A stretch of 64,000 bases of DNA from Umezawaea endophytica (lineage in GTDB: Bacteria; Actinomycetota; Actinomycetes; Mycobacteriales; Pseudonocardiaceae). Numbering within the stretch: position 1 is the stretch's first letter; every line of letters starts with the position of its first letter. The stretch is taken from the NCBI RefSeq assembly GCF_025061645.1, contig NZ_JANYMP010000008.1, positions 206,585-270,584 of the forward strand, given 5' to 3'. A model generated the notes under the pieces. That model was not told where the DNA came from. It saw nothing but the letters and a program-made list of their open reading frames with translations, and searched no databases. A program made the translations under genes and the position numbers. Positions 1-11,024 of the stretch are shown piece by piece.

Positions 1-30
1 AGAACGACCCACCCCCACCACCACCCCCAC

Positions 31-74
31 ACAAAAAACGACCCGCCGCGAGCCATCCGCAGCGGGCCGTTCTT
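31..74 (-). terminator. Intrinsic terminator of sepH
   Basis: Inverted repeat with arms at 37-46 and 62-71 (10 bp with one G-T pair). Read on the minus strand it is followed by a run of T (complement of the A run at 33-38). It lies just past the sepH stop, so it is a good rho-independent terminator for that gene. Confidence 0.75.
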
Positions 75-83
75 CAACCTCCC

Positions 84-962
84 TCAGCCGCGATGCGACC
101 GAACTCCCAACAGCACGTCCTCCCACGACGGCACGATGGGATGTGTCTTCTTCCCCCTCTTCGGCGGCTCTTTCCGCACCGGAGGGGCAACAGGCGTCTC
201 CGCGACCGGAGCCTCGACCACCGGCTCTGGCTCGGCGACAGGCTGCTCCGGTACCACCGGCGCTGGAGCGGGCTCCTCCTTGGCGAGGATCTCCGTCTCC
301 ACCTCCTCCCGGACCGGCGTCTGGGCTTCCAGTGCCTGCCTGGCGAGTTGCGTCACCGGTCGTACGGTCCGCAGTGTCCGGTTCGGGTTGGGGTCCATCA
401 GGTCCACCGCCGCCTCGTCCAGCGCGGTCACCGTGCCGCCGTGCGCGCCGGGGTGGAAGGCCCAGTGCGCGATGTTGTCCGAGCGGCCCGCGGTCCAGTG
501 CATCTGCACGACCCACTTGCCGTCCTCGCCTCGCCACGAGTCCCAGCCGACGTCGGTGTAGTCCTGCCCGCGCAGCCCGAAGGAGTGCGCGACCACCTCG
601 CCGAGCGTCTGCACGTCCGGGCCGTCCTCGCGGACGGGGTGGGCGCGCTGGGCCAGGTCGGCGGTGCGGGACCGCTCCAGGAGCACGGGGTAGGCGTACC
701 GCTCGACGCGGTGCGACGGCAGACCGGACGCGGCCGCCACCTGCTCGACCGACTCACCGGCGCGGATGCGGGCCTGGATCTCCCGCGGCCGCATCTGGCT
801 CTCGACCTCGATCTGGATCTGGCCGAGCCGGGTCAGGTCGCCGCGCGCGGCGGCTCGGAGGCGCTCGTCCGCCGGAAGCAGAAAGCGCTCGCCGCCGGAC
901 GGGTCCTCGCAGATGACGGACTTGCCGTCCTCGTCGAGCCCGATGACTCGCAGCGCTCGCAT
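84..962 (-). CDS. sepH: Septation protein SepH (DUF3071)
   Basis: 292-residue cell-division protein of the SepH family, which in Streptomyces and mycobacteria binds FtsZ and stimulates its assembly. The N-terminal conserved domain begins MRALRVIGLDEDGKS and contains a helix-turn-helix-like stretch near residues 70-105 (RAGESVEQVAAASGLPSHRV). A Pro/Glu/Val-rich linker of about 60 residues follows, then the short conserved C-terminal tail containing PSWEDVLLGVRSHR. The start at 962 is chosen because GGGGAGG lies 5-6 nt upstream; an in-frame ATG at 995 would add 11 residues that do not belong to the family. The gene stands alone, next to its own terminator. Confidence 0.93.
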   Translation of the reverse strand: MRALRVIGLDEDGKSVICEDPSGGERFLLPADERLRAAARGDLTRLGQIQIEVESQMRPREIQARIRAGESVEQVAAASGLPSHRVERYAYPVLLERSRTADLAQRAHPVREDGPDVQTLGEVVAHSFGLRGQDYTDVGWDSWRGEDGKWVVQMHWTAGRSDNIAHWAFHPGAHGGTVTALDEAAVDLMDPNPNRTLRTVRPVTQLARQALEAQTPVREEVETEILAKEEPAPAPVVPEQPVAEPEPVVEAPVAETPVAPPVRKEPPKRGKKTHPIVPSWEDVLLGVRSHRG

Positions 963-1058
963 CCTGGCCTCCCCTATTTTCTTCCACCTCGCCAAGCAAA
1001 GACGTTAAACCGGCGAGCCTCCTTGACGACGGAGACTCGCCGTGCCCATAGGTCTACT

Positions 1059-2246
1059 TCACCCGATCTTGCCGTACATCGGTGCCGCGCGCACGTCTGT
1101 TACCGGAAGGTTCACCTCGAGCACGAGCCCTCCGGCGGTGTTGGGGCGTGCGCTGACGGACCCCTCGTGGGCTGCGGCGATGGACCGGACCAGGGAGAGG
1201 CCTAGACCTGTGCCCTCGCTGGCCAACCGTTCGGTGCGGTACCGCCGAAAGGGTTCGAACAGGCCGGGGACCACCTCGGCCGGGATCGGTTCACCGGTGT
1301 TGACCACCCGCAACGCGGGTTCGGAGCCGGTCTCGACGTGGACGGTCCCGCCGGGTTCGTTGTAGAGGACCGCGTTCCGGATCAGGTTCGAGACCAGGTG
1401 GGACAGCAGCACCGGGTCGCCGACGACGATCCGCCGCGACGTCGACACGTGGAACCGCACCTGGCGTGAATCGGCCAGGTCGGAGCACGAGGCGACGACG
1501 TCGGCGACCACCTCGTGCAGCCGGATCCGCTCCCGGCTGCTGAGGCCGCGGTCGCTGCGGGCGAGCAGCAGCAGGCCGTCGATGAGCTTCTCGCTGCGCG
1601 TGTTCGTGTCGAGGAGGTGGTTCCCCAGCCTCGTCAGGTCCGGCCCGGCGTCCGGCGCGCCCATCGCGACCTCGATCAGCGTCCGCTGGATGGCCAGCGG
1701 GGTGCGCAGCTCGTGCGAGGCGTTCGCGACGAACCGCTTCTGGCTGTCGAACGCCCCCGTGAGCCGGTCGAGCATCCCGTCGAACGTGTCGGCGAGGTCC
1801 TTCAGCTCGTCGTCGGGGCCCTCGTGGTTGATCCGCCTGCCGAGGTTGTCGGCGCCGAGCTGGTGGGCGGTGTTGGTGATCGAGTGCAGCGGCTGGAGCA
1901 CCCGGCTCGCCATCAGCCAGCCCATCCAGACCGCGAGGACGACCGTGATCACCAAGGCCACCGCCGACTGGAGGAGCAGGGTGCTCAACGCCGACTCGCG
2001 GTAGTCCTCGACCGTGCTGAGCGCCGCGGTCGACACCGTCTCCGAGGGGAGCACCCCGACCGCGGGGTAGGCGGGGTAGGCGGAGACGGAGTCGGCCCGG
2101 CGCACGGCGAGGAAGTTGTCCGGGTCCGGCAGGGTCGCGGCGACCAGCACGTAGTTGGTGATCAGCAGCGCGGTGCCCGCCAGCGCGAACAGCCCGCCGT
2201 ACCAGGCCGTGAGCCGGGTGCGGATCGACAGCCGCAGCTCTTTCAC
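1059..2246 (-). CDS. OmpR-type system sensor histidine kinase
   Basis: 395-residue membrane kinase. Two membrane segments (about residues 17-38 and 92-114) flank a roughly 55-residue extracytoplasmic loop. A HAMP linker follows (about 112-165), then the dimerisation/phosphoacceptor domain with H178 in ASHELRTP, and the ATPase domain with the N box near 288-296 (LIRNAVLYN) and a GTGLGL glycine box near 345-350. The GTG start at 2246 overlaps the stop of the response regulator (GTGA), so the pair is translationally coupled. The small sensor loop suggests membrane or envelope sensing. Ligand unknown. Confidence 0.92.
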   Translation of the reverse strand: MKELRLSIRTRLTAWYGGLFALAGTALLITNYVLVAATLPDPDNFLAVRRADSVSAYPAYPAVGVLPSETVSTAALSTVEDYRESALSTLLLQSAVALVITVVLAVWMGWLMASRVLQPLHSITNTAHQLGADNLGRRINHEGPDDELKDLADTFDGMLDRLTGAFDSQKRFVANASHELRTPLAIQRTLIEVAMGAPDAGPDLTRLGNHLLDTNTRSEKLIDGLLLLARSDRGLSSRERIRLHEVVADVVASCSDLADSRQVRFHVSTSRRIVVGDPVLLSHLVSNLIRNAVLYNEPGGTVHVETGSEPALRVVNTGEPIPAEVVPGLFEPFRRYRTERLASEGTGLGLSLVRSIAAAHEGSVSARPNTAGGLVLEVNLPVTDVRAAPMYGKIG

Positions 2247-2902
2247 GACGTGAACCGGTAGCCGGCGCCGGGCACGGTCTCGATCACCTGGGGTGTGCCG
2301 AGCTTGCGGCGGAGCGTCATCATCGCCACCCGGACCGCGTTGGTGAACGGGTCCGCGTGCTCGTCCCACGCCTTCTCCAGCAGCGACTCGGGGCTCACCA
2401 CCGCGCCCTCGGCCCGCATCAGCACCTCCAGCACGGCGAACTCCTTCGGCGACAGCGCCACGAACCGGCCGTCGCGCGACACCTGGTGGCGCGGCAGGTC
2501 CAGCACGACCCCGGCGCGCTTCAGCACCGGCGGCAGCGCGGGGCGGGCGCGGCGGGCCAGCGCCCGCACTCGTGCGACCAGTTCGGCGAACGCGAACGGC
2601 TTGGTCAGGTAGTCGTCGGCGCCGACGCCGAGGCCCGCGACCCGGTCGTCCACGTCGGCGGCCGCGGTGAGCATCAGCACCCGCGCCTCGCCGCCCGCGG
2701 CCAGCACCGCCTCGCACACCTGGTCGCCGTGCACCACCGGCAGGTCCCGGTCCAGCACGACCACGTCGTAGTCGTGCACCCCGACGCGTTCCAGCGCCTC
2801 CCCGCCGTCGTAGCAGACGTCGACCGCCATGGAGAGCCTGCGAAGGCCCTCCGCGATCGAGTCCGCGAGCAGACGTTCGTCCTCCACCACCAGCACGCGC
2901 AT
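2243..2902 (-). CDS. OmpR/PhoB-family response regulator
   Basis: 219-residue two-domain regulator. The receiver domain has the acidic pair E8/D9, phosphoacceptor D51 in VVVLDRDLP and K101 in LTKPF. A C-terminal winged helix follows, ending in VIETVPGAGYRF, typical of this family. It is transcribed ahead of, and overlaps, the sensor kinase. It diverges from the lipoprotein/ABC exporter operon starting at 3047, so it probably controls that operon. No clear direct-repeat operator was picked out by eye in the 144-nt gap. Confidence 0.93.
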   Translation of the reverse strand: MRVLVVEDERLLADSIAEGLRRLSMAVDVCYDGGEALERVGVHDYDVVVLDRDLPVVHGDQVCEAVLAAGGEARVLMLTAAADVDDRVAGLGVGADDYLTKPFAFAELVARVRALARRARPALPPVLKRAGVVLDLPRHQVSRDGRFVALSPKEFAVLEVLMRAEGAVVSPESLLEKAWDEHADPFTNAVRVAMMTLRRKLGTPQVIETVPGAGYRFTS

Positions 2903-3046
2903 GCGCCCAGTTTCGCCGAACCGGGCATAAGCGCTGGATAAGGCACTTCGCTTAACGCCCCGAAATCCGCTGATCCGTAGAACTTCAACCGCGGCGGGGC
3001 CGAGCTCGGGGGAGCGGCCCCGCCGACCACACACAAGGAGGAGCGC

Positions 3047-3598
3047 ATGAAGGTGAAGTTGGCCGCAGGCCTGCTCGTGCCCGTGCTGTTCGTGCTGGTC
3101 ACCGGCTGCGGAGGAGGCGACGGAGGCAGCAAGGTGGCATCGGTCAGCTCCGGCTCCCCGTCGTCCGGGCAGGACAAGCCGAAGGGCGCGAACCTCGATC
3201 CCGCCGACGCGGACAAGCTCCGCGAGTTCGCCAAGTGCATGCGGGACAACGGCGTCGACATGCCTGACCCGCAGGGCGGGGTGATGAGGGGCATCCCGGC
3301 TGGCGAGGGCGCCGACCTGGACAAGATGAACAAGGCCAACGACGCGTGCAAGAAGTTCCTCCCGAACGGCGGCGAGTACAAGGAGCCGAGCCAGGAGGAG
3401 AAGGACAAGATGCGCGAGCAGGCCAAGTGCATGCGCGAGCACGGCATCGACATGCCGGACCCCGACTTCACCGGGAGCGGCAAGGGCCAGACCCTCGACC
3501 TCGGCGACGACACCAAGAAGTTCGAGGAGGCCGCGAAGGCGTGCGGCATGGGTGACGGCGGCATGGTGTCGATCCCGGGGGTTCCCGCGAATGGCTGA
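3047..3598 (+). CDS. Lipoprotein with two Cys-Met-Arg repeats
   Basis: 183-residue predicted lipoprotein: signal peptide with lipobox ending at C21 (VTGC), preceded by AAGGAGGAG seven nt before the ATG. The mature part holds two copies of a repeat, FAKCMRDNGVDMPDP and QAKCMREHGIDMPDP, each followed about 35 residues later by a second cysteine in an AC motif. The repeats are rich in Lys, Asp and Met. I recall similar CMRxxG-x-x-DPP/PDP lipoproteins beside membrane-fusion/ABC genes in actinobacteria, but their role is not known to me. It overlaps the next gene by 8 nt, so it should belong to the exporter. Metal or cationic-peptide binding is possible but unproven. Confidence 0.82.
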   Translation: MKVKLAAGLLVPVLFVLVTGCGGGDGGSKVASVSSGSPSSGQDKPKGANLDPADADKLREFAKCMRDNGVDMPDPQGGVMRGIPAGEGADLDKMNKANDACKKFLPNGGEYKEPSQEEKDKMREQAKCMREHGIDMPDPDFTGSGKGQTLDLGDDTKKFEEAAKACGMGDGGMVSIPGVPANG

Positions 3599-4679
3599 CC
3601 AGACCGGACCGACCGCACCGCGGCGGCGCAGGAGAGGTCGTTGGCTGGTCGTGGTGCTCGTCGCCGTGGCCGTGCTGGGCACCGGGGGCGTGGTCGTGCT
3701 GACCAGGATCGCGGCGAACACCGCCAACGCCGCACCGCCGAAGGCCGAGGCGCCGGACACCGCCGAGGTCCGCAAGGGCTCCCTCGCCGACCAGCAGACC
3801 GTGACGGGCGCGCTCGCCTACGGCGCGGAACGCCCGCTCGCGGGCCGCAAGCCGGGCACCGTGACCTGGCTGCCGGACGCGGGGGCGGTGGTCGAGCGCG
3901 GCCAGACCGCGTACTCCGTCGACGCCAAGCCGGTGCCGCTGTTCTACGGCTCGCTGCCCCTCTACCGGGACCTCACCGACGGCATGAGCAGCGGGCCGGA
4001 CGTGAAGATCGTCGAGGAGAACCTCAAGGAGCTGGGCTTCGCCGACTTCGGCGAGCCGGACGAGAAGTTCACGGTCTGGACCGCCGCCGCGATCAAGAAG
4101 TGGCAGAAGGCGCTCGGCCTCGAGCAGAACGGCGTGCTGGCGGTGGGCGACGTCGTCGTCCAGCCCGGCCCGGTCCGGGTCTCCTCGGTCACCGCGCAGC
4201 TCGGCGCGCCGGGCACCGGCGACCTGGTGAAGGTCACCGGAACGTCCCGCGTCGTCACCGTGCAGCTCGACTCGTCGAAGCTGCGGATCGCGAAGGTCGG
4301 CGAGAAGGTCGGACTGACGATCACCGGCGGCGGCACGACCACCGGCACCATCGCCTCGATCGGCAAACCGACCGAGGCCAACGACCAGAACCCCGGCGGC
4401 CAGGCCAAGTCCACCGTCACGATCACCCTGGACGACCCGGCCGCGGCGGGCGGGCTCGACGCGGTGTCCGTGAGCGTCGAGTTCACCACCGGCAGGAAGG
4501 AGGGCGTGCTGGTCGTGCCGGTCGGCGCGCTGCTGGCGCTGGCGGAGGGCGGCTACGCCGTCGAGACCGCGAGCGACCGCAAGCTCATCGCGGTGAAGAC
4601 CGGGCTGTTCGCCAAGGGCGAGGTGGAGGTCAGCGGTGAGGGCCTCACCGAGGGCCTGAAGGTGGTGACGACCTCGTGA
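3591..4679 (+). CDS. Membrane-fusion protein with peptidoglycan-binding domain
   Basis: 362-residue periplasmic-adaptor (MacA/HlyD-like) protein. An Arg-rich N-terminus precedes one membrane anchor (about 19-37). A lipoyl-like segment follows. Residues 130-185 form a peptidoglycan-binding type 1 domain ([10 protein letters not shown] ... [13 protein letters not shown] ... NGVL). The rest is beta-rich barrel-type sequence. In Gram-positives such adaptors link a MacB-type transporter to the cell wall. The ATG at 3591 overlaps the lipoprotein gene by 8 nt, and the stop overlaps the ATPase start (GTGA). Confidence 0.88.
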   Translation: MADQTGPTAPRRRRRGRWLVVVLVAVAVLGTGGVVVLTRIAANTANAAPPKAEAPDTAEVRKGSLADQQTVTGALAYGAERPLAGRKPGTVTWLPDAGAVVERGQTAYSVDAKPVPLFYGSLPLYRDLTDGMSSGPDVKIVEENLKELGFADFGEPDEKFTVWTAAAIKKWQKALGLEQNGVLAVGDVVVQPGPVRVSSVTAQLGAPGTGDLVKVTGTSRVVTVQLDSSKLRIAKVGEKVGLTITGGGTTTGTIASIGKPTEANDQNPGGQAKSTVTITLDDPAAAGGLDAVSVSVEFTTGRKEGVLVVPVGALLALAEGGYAVETASDRKLIAVKTGLFAKGEVEVSGEGLTEGLKVVTTS

Positions 4680-5356
4680 CGCCCGTCCTGGACGTGCGCC
4701 GCGCGGGTCGCACGTACCCCGGTGGCGTGCAGGCGCTGCGCGAGGTGTCGCTGAGCGTTCGCGACGGCGAGATGCTGGCCATCGTCGGCCCGTCCGGGTC
4801 GGGCAAGTCGACGCTGCTCCAGTTGATGGGCACGCTGGACCGGCCCACCACCGGTCACGTCCTGGTGCGCGGCCACGACGCCGCGCTGCTGGCGGACCGC
4901 AAGCTGTCCGCGCTGCGGTCGAGGTGGATCGGGTTCGTGTTCCAGCAGTTCTTCCTCACCGAGGGGCTGCCCGCGGTCGACAACGTGGCGTCCGGGCTGC
5001 TGTACGCCGGGGTGCCGCACCGGAAGCGGCGGCCGATGGCGCTGGAAGCGCTGGACCGCGTCGGCCTGTCGCACCGGGCGTGGCACCTGCCGAGCGAGAT
5101 GTCCGGCGGGGAGCGCCAGCGGGTCGCCATCGCGCGGGCCGTGGTGAACCGGCCGTCGATCGTGCTGGCCGACGAGCCGACCGGGAACCTGGACAGCCGC
5201 AACGGCGTCGGGGTGCTCGACCTGCTCGGCGAGCTGAACGCCGAGGGCACGACGATCGTGATCATCACGCACGACCGGGAGATCGCCGCGCACGCGCCGC
5301 GCCGCGTCGAGATGCTGGACGGCGCGCTCCAACTCGACACGGGGGTGCTGGTGTGA
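4676..5356 (+). CDS. MacB-like ABC transporter ATPase
   Basis: 226-residue nucleotide-binding subunit of a MacB/LolD-type exporter. Walker A GPSGSGKS is at 38-45, the signature MSGGERQR at 143-150, Walker B IVLADEPT at 163-170, and the switch histidine is in [12 protein letters not shown] start overlaps the adaptor stop, and its own stop overlaps the permease start: a tightly coupled three-part exporter with the genes on either side. Confidence 0.95.
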   Translation: MTPVLDVRRAGRTYPGGVQALREVSLSVRDGEMLAIVGPSGSGKSTLLQLMGTLDRPTTGHVLVRGHDAALLADRKLSALRSRWIGFVFQQFFLTEGLPAVDNVASGLLYAGVPHRKRRPMALEALDRVGLSHRAWHLPSEMSGGERQRVAIARAVVNRPSIVLADEPTGNLDSRNGVGVLDLLGELNAEGTTIVIITHDREIAAHAPRRVEMLDGALQLDTGVLV

Positions 5357-6537
5357 CCACCACCCTGCCCCCGCCGACCAGGCTCGGCCCGCGGGACGTC
5401 GGCAGGCTCGGCGCGCACGGGATGCGCACCAAGCCGATGCGGGCCGTGCTGTCCGCGCTCGGCATCGCCATCGGCATCGCGGCGGTCGTCGCGGTGATCG
5501 GCATCCCGGCGTCGAGCGCGAAGGCGTTGAGCGACCAGCTCGCCGCGCTGGGCACGAACCTGCTGCGGGCCGAACCGGGCGAGACGTTCGGCGGGGACCC
5601 GGCGAAGCTGCCGAAGACGGCCGTCGGGATGGCGCAGCGGATCGAGCCGGTGCAGTCCGCGAGCGGCATCGGCAAGACGCAGAAGACCGTGCGGCGCAAC
5701 GACCACGTGCCCGAGGACGAGACGTCCGGGCTGTCCGTGTTCGCCGCGAGGCCGGACCTGCTGGCCACCATCGGCGGCAAGGTCCGCCTCGGCCGGTTCG
5801 TGGACGACTCCGCGTTCCCGTCGGTCGTGCTCGGCTCGGTCGCGGCGACCAGGCTCGGCATCACCGGCCTCGGCGGCCAGGTGTTCGTCGACGGCCAGTG
5901 GTTCACCGTCGCGGGCATCCTCGACCCGATGCCGCTCGCGCCGGAGGTCGAGCGGTCCGTGCTGGTCGGCTGGGACGTCGCGATCGAGCGGCTGGGTTTC
6001 GACGGCCACCCCGGCACGGTGTACGTGCGGGCCGACGACAACGCCGTCGAGGACGTGCGCAACGTGCTCGGCGCGACGCTGAACCCCCAGCGGCCCAACG
6101 AGGTCAAGGTCGCCCGCCCGTCGGACGCCCTGGCCGCGAAGCAGCTCACCGAGACCGCGTACAGCGGCCTGTTCCTCGGGCTGGGCGGGGTCGCGCTGCT
6201 GGTCGGCGGGGTCGGGGTCGCCAACACGATGGTGATCTCGGTGCTGGAGCGGCGCCGGGAGATCGGCCTGCGCCGCGCGCTCGGGGCGACGCGGCGCCAG
6301 GTGCGCGGGCAGTTCCTCGCCGAATCGGTGCTGCTGTCCGGGCTCGGGGGCCTGGTCGGCGTGCTGATCGGGGTGGCCGTCACCGCGGGGTACTCGGTGA
6401 GCCAGGGGTGGCCCGCCGAGATCCCGCTCCCCGCTGTCCTCGGCGGGGTCGCGGTGTCGATGCTGGTCGGGGCCATCGCCGGGGCGTACCCCGCGATGCG
6501 CGCCGCCCGGCTGTCACCGACCGAGGCGCTCGCGTAG
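5353..6537 (+). CDS. FtsX/MacB-type ABC transporter permease
   Basis: 394-residue permease. An N-terminal membrane helix ([19 protein letters not shown]) leads to a MacB-type periplasmic domain of about 220 residues. Three C-terminal helices form the FtsX domain, with the diagnostic cytoplasmic loop [23 protein letters not shown] start overlaps the ATPase stop (GTGA). The 3' end overlaps the convergent acetyltransferase by 24 nt. Likely exports a hydrophobic or peptide toxin, or acts in envelope maintenance; substrate unknown. Confidence 0.92.
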   Translation: MTTTLPPPTRLGPRDVGRLGAHGMRTKPMRAVLSALGIAIGIAAVVAVIGIPASSAKALSDQLAALGTNLLRAEPGETFGGDPAKLPKTAVGMAQRIEPVQSASGIGKTQKTVRRNDHVPEDETSGLSVFAARPDLLATIGGKVRLGRFVDDSAFPSVVLGSVAATRLGITGLGGQVFVDGQWFTVAGILDPMPLAPEVERSVLVGWDVAIERLGFDGHPGTVYVRADDNAVEDVRNVLGATLNPQRPNEVKVARPSDALAAKQLTETAYSGLFLGLGGVALLVGGVGVANTMVISVLERRREIGLRRALGATRRQVRGQFLAESVLLSGLGGLVGVLIGVAVTAGYSVSQGWPAEIPLPAVLGGVAVSMLVGAIAGAYPAMRAARLSPTEALA

Positions 6538-7041
6538 CCCGCCGGGTGGGGGCTTCGCAGGGGGAGCCCTCACCCGGCCGAGAGGTTTGGCCATGAGGAG
6601 GCAGGGCGTTCCCGGCCAGAGGTCGGCGGTCTCCTCCAGCGGCAGGAAGCCCACGGCCCGGTAGAACGCCCTGGTGCGCGCGTAGCCCTCGTCGGGGTGG
6701 GCCGCGCCCAGGGTCTTCACCTGGAGCAACCGGCAGCCGTCCGCGCGCAGGCGCGATTCGACGGCCGTGACCAGCGCCCTGCCGATGCCGTGCCGGTGCA
6801 GGTGCGGGGCGATGGCCATCAGGTGGACCTCGGCCGACTCGGGGAAGTGCCTGCGGTGCAGCAGGACGCCGACGGGTTCGGCGTCGACCTCGGCGACCAG
6901 GCCGGGGAGGTGGTGCGCCGACGCGGTGTAGTCGGCGTTGGACTCGGGGATGCCGAACCACGACGGCAGCAGGGCGAGCAGGTGCGCGGTGACGGCCGCG
7001 AGTTCCGCCGAGCCCTCCAGAGCTGAAATCCGGTGCTCCAC
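6514..7041 (-). CDS. GNAT-family acetyltransferase
   Basis: 175-residue N-acetyltransferase. The acetyl-CoA pyrophosphate-binding motif is in HRHGIGRALVTAVESRL (R/Q-x-x-G-x-G/A type), and the C-terminal ARTRAFYRAVGF motif B is typical of GNAT enzymes. GTG start. The last eight codons overlap the convergent permease end, so the C-terminal basic tail may be extra to the fold. Substrate cannot be told from sequence. Confidence 0.85.
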   Translation of the reverse strand: MEHRISALEGSAELAAVTAHLLALLPSWFGIPESNADYTASAHHLPGLVAEVDAEPVGVLLHRRHFPESAEVHLMAIAPHLHRHGIGRALVTAVESRLRADGCRLLQVKTLGAAHPDEGYARTRAFYRAVGFLPLEETADLWPGTPCLLMAKPLGRVRAPPAKPPPGGLRERLGR

Positions 7042-7208
7042 GGGGTCAGCGTGGCAGGTGCGCGCGTTCCGGCCCAGCGGGTTTCGAGCGGTGAGGACCA
7101 GGGGTCGCCCCGTCGTGAAGGCCCCCCGAACTGAACGCTACCCAAGGGGTCCGACAGTTCTGGGGCACGTGGTTCGCGGCAGTGGCGGCGACCGGGCGGG
7201 ATGAAAGG

Positions 7209-7244
7209 AGAAGAGGGGCCTCCGGCGCGGGAGGCCCCTCTTCT
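7209..7244 (-). terminator. serC terminator hairpin
   Basis: Perfect 15-bp stem (7209-7223 with 7230-7244) and 6-nt loop, starting about 10 nt after the serC stop. The following minus-strand sequence is only weakly T-rich, so it acts mostly through stem stability. Confidence 0.75.
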
Positions 7245-7254
7245 CGTCCGTGGG

Positions 7255-8499
<1,245 letters not shown>

Positions 8500-8503
8500 T
8501 CAC

Positions 8504-9124
8504 TCATCCGAGGACACCGAGCTCCATGGCGGTGGTCACGGCTGCGGTCCGGTCGGACACCCCCAGTTTGCCGAACGCGCGCAGCAGGTGGGTCTTCACC
8601 GTGGCCTCGGTGATGAACAGCTCACGCCCGATCCCGCTGTTGGACAAACCTCGTCCCACCAGCCGCAACACCTCGATCTCGCGGGCCGACAGCGCTGGTC
8701 GCGCGGGGGTGCGGACCCGTCCGACGAGCTTGCCGACGACGGACGGCGCGAGCACCGTCTCACCCCGCGCGGCACCGCGGATCGCGGCGACCAGTTCCAC
8801 CAAAGGGGAGTCCTTCAACAGGTACCCGGCGGCCCCCGCCTCGACCGCCCGGAGGATGTCGGTGTCCGTTTCGTACGTCGTCAGCACCACCACGCGGCTC
8901 CGGGAACCCGAAGCGACGATCTCGGCCGTGGCGGTCGCGCCGTCCATGCCGGGCATCCGCAGGTCCATCAGCACGACGTCCGGCGGGTCGTTCGCGACGA
9001 ACTCGACCGCCTCCGCGCCGGACGCCGCCTCGCCGACGACGGTCAGGTCGGCCTCGGCGTCGAGCATCGCGTGCAGCCCCTGCCGCACCACCGGGTGGTC
9101 GTCGACCAGCAGCACGCGGATCAC
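8504..9124 (-). CDS. NarL/LuxR-family response regulator
   Basis: 206-residue regulator. Receiver domain with D8/D9, phospho-acceptor D54 in VVLMDLRMPGMDG and the lysine of YLLKDSP. The C-terminal LuxR helix-turn-helix is at about 143-200 (SAREIEVLRLVGRGLSNSGI ... ATVKTHL). GTG start at 9124 overlaps the kinase stop, so it is the last gene of the four-gene ABC/two-component operon. Confidence 0.93.
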   Translation of the reverse strand: MIRVLLVDDHPVVRQGLHAMLDAEADLTVVGEAASGAEAVEFVANDPPDVVLMDLRMPGMDGATATAEIVASGSRSRVVVLTTYETDTDILRAVEAGAAGYLLKDSPLVELVAAIRGAARGETVLAPSVVGKLVGRVRTPARPALSAREIEVLRLVGRGLSNSGIGRELFITEATVKTHLLRAFGKLGVSDRTAAVTTAMELGVLG

Positions 9125-10242
9125 CGGGGCACCCGCAGCGTCAGCGCCGTCCCGCCCCGGCCGTCCCGGCCCGCCACGTCCAGCGTGCCGCCGACCTGCT
9201 CGGCCCGCGCCCGCATCCCGCGCAGCCCGAACCCCTCCTGGCTGTCGCCGAGCCCGAGCCCGTCGTCGCACACCGACAGCCGCACGGACTCCTCCTCGAA
9301 CGCCAACTCGACCTCCACCGCGCTCGCCCGCGCGTGCTTGCGGACGTTGTGGAACGCCTCCTGCGCCGCCCGCAGCAGCACCACCTCGACCGACGTCGGC
9401 AACGCCGCGGGCTCGCCGTCCGTCCGGTGCCGCACCACGATGCCCGACTCCTCGCCCAGCCGCTCCGCCTGCCTGCCGATCGCCTCCACCAGCGTCGACC
9501 CGCTCAGCGCGGCGGGCGCCAGCGCGGCCACCAGCGTCCGCGCCTCCGCCAGGTTCTCCCGCGCCGTCAGCAGCGCCAGGTCCAGCAGCTTCGGCGCCCC
9601 GGCCGGGTTGCCGCGCGCCGCCTGCACCAGCGTGACGATGCTGGTGAAGCCCTGCGCCAGCGTGTCGTGGATCTCGCCGGACAGCCGTTCCCGCTCGGCA
9701 GCCGCGCCCGCCGCGCGCGACAGCTCGGCGTTCTCCTCCTGCGACCGCCGCAGCTCCGCGACGAGCAGCTCCTGCTGCCGGTTCTTCTCCTGGATGGTGG
9801 TGATCACCCACGCGAACACCTGCGACAGCACGATGATCAGCAGCACGATCGGCAGGAACGCCACCAGCCCGCCGTCCCGGCCGAACAGCCCCAGCCACGG
9901 CAGGAACGAGATCACGGCGACCGGGGCGAGCGCCCAGCGCAGCGGCAGCGCCAGGTAGATCTGCGGGATCACCGCGAACAGCAGGAACGCGGCCGACGGC
10001 GCGAGCCACAGCGCCACCAGGAACAGCGCCACCACGACCGACAGGTAGAGCACGGCCCGCGTCGGCCGGTGCTCGTGCCGCCACGTCGTGATGCCCGGCC
10101 CGAACCGGAACTCCCAGGCCGCGCAGACGACCACCAGACCGGCCGCGCCCAGCCGGTTCGGCGTCGGCGAGGCGCTGATCAGCACCATGACCGCGGCGAC
10201 CGAGTAGGCCGCCGCGGCCATCCGCCGCCACGGGTCGATCAC
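9121..10242 (-). CDS. NarL-system sensor histidine kinase (HisKA_3)
   Basis: 373-residue DesK-like kinase. Four or five membrane segments lie within residues 10-150. A coiled linker (about 150-180) leads to the HisKA_3 box with phosphoacceptor H192 in ERLSGEIHDTLAQG, followed by a HATPase domain containing DDGLGLG. GTG start overlaps the permease stop. With almost no extracellular loop it probably senses within the membrane, or senses the transporter it is encoded with. Confidence 0.92.
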   Translation of the reverse strand: MIDPWRRMAAAAYSVAAVMVLISASPTPNRLGAAGLVVVCAAWEFRFGPGITTWRHEHRPTRAVLYLSVVVALFLVALWLAPSAAFLLFAVIPQIYLALPLRWALAPVAVISFLPWLGLFGRDGGLVAFLPIVLLIIVLSQVFAWVITTIQEKNRQQELLVAELRRSQEENAELSRAAGAAAERERLSGEIHDTLAQGFTSIVTLVQAARGNPAGAPKLLDLALLTARENLAEARTLVAALAPAALSGSTLVEAIGRQAERLGEESGIVVRHRTDGEPAALPTSVEVVLLRAAQEAFHNVRKHARASAVEVELAFEEESVRLSVCDDGLGLGDSQEGFGLRGMRARAEQVGGTLDVAGRDGRGGTALTLRVPR

Positions 10243-11024
10243 TCGTCGGTCCACCGGAACGTCACCAGGCACAGCCCCAAGCCGACCACGCACCACGCCC
10301 CGAGCACCAGTGCCGTCATCCCGTGCTCCCAGGTCCCGGCCATCTCCAGCACGGCGGCCTCGTCCGGCAGGAACACCGACCGCATGCCCTGCGCGATCCA
10401 CTTGAGCGGGAAGAACGACGCCACGGCCACCATCGCCGACGGCAGCACCACGATCGGGTTGATGAACACGCCGGAGATGAACTGGAGCCCGATGTAGGGC
10501 AGGTTCATCACGGCCGGAGCGCTGCGCGCCGACTTCGCCGCCGCGCTCGCCGCGATCCCCAGCAACGCGCACGACACCACCCCGAGCCCGAACACCCAGG
10601 CGAACGTCAGCCACCGCGCCGGATCTGCCGGCAACTCCACGCCGTACAGCCCGATGCCGACCGCGAGCAGCAGCGCCACCTCGGCGACGCTGGCCACCGC
10701 GACGAGCGCCAACTTGCCGAGGAAGTAGGCCGCCACGGGCATCGGCGTGCCGCGCAGGCGCTTGAGCGTCCCGTCCTCGCGGTCGCCCGCCACGCCGACG
10801 CCGAGCGTGATGAACGACGTCGAGATGATGCCCGCCCCCACCATGCTGGCCGTGAAGAGCTGGCTCATCGACATGTCGCCGAGGACCGTGCCGCTGAACA
10901 CGCTCCCCAGCAGCACCAGGAGGAACGCGGGCAGCGCGAACGTGAACACGACCGCGTCCTTGCGCCGGAAGAACTCCCGCAGCTCCAGGCGTCCCCGTGC
11001 CGCTCCGACCGCCATGGTGCTCAC
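10239..11024 (-). CDS. ABC-2 type exporter permease
   Basis: 261-residue six-helix permease of the ABC-2 family. N-terminal LREFFRRKDAVVFTFALPAFLLVLLG is the usual opening; the cytoplasmic GDREDGTLKRLRGTPMP motif and the later SGVFINPIVVLPSAM segment are typical of drug or antibiotic exporters. The GTG at 11024 overlaps the ATPase stop; an ATG nine nt further in is the alternative. Forms a two-component exporter with the preceding ATPase. Confidence 0.9.
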   Translation of the reverse strand: MSTMAVGAARGRLELREFFRRKDAVVFTFALPAFLLVLLGSVFSGTVLGDMSMSQLFTASMVGAGIISTSFITLGVGVAGDREDGTLKRLRGTPMPVAAYFLGKLALVAVASVAEVALLLAVGIGLYGVELPADPARWLTFAWVFGLGVVSCALLGIAASAAAKSARSAPAVMNLPYIGLQFISGVFINPIVVLPSAMVAVASFFPLKWIAQGMRSVFLPDEAAVLEMAGTWEHGMTALVLGAWCVVGLGLCLVTFRWTDE

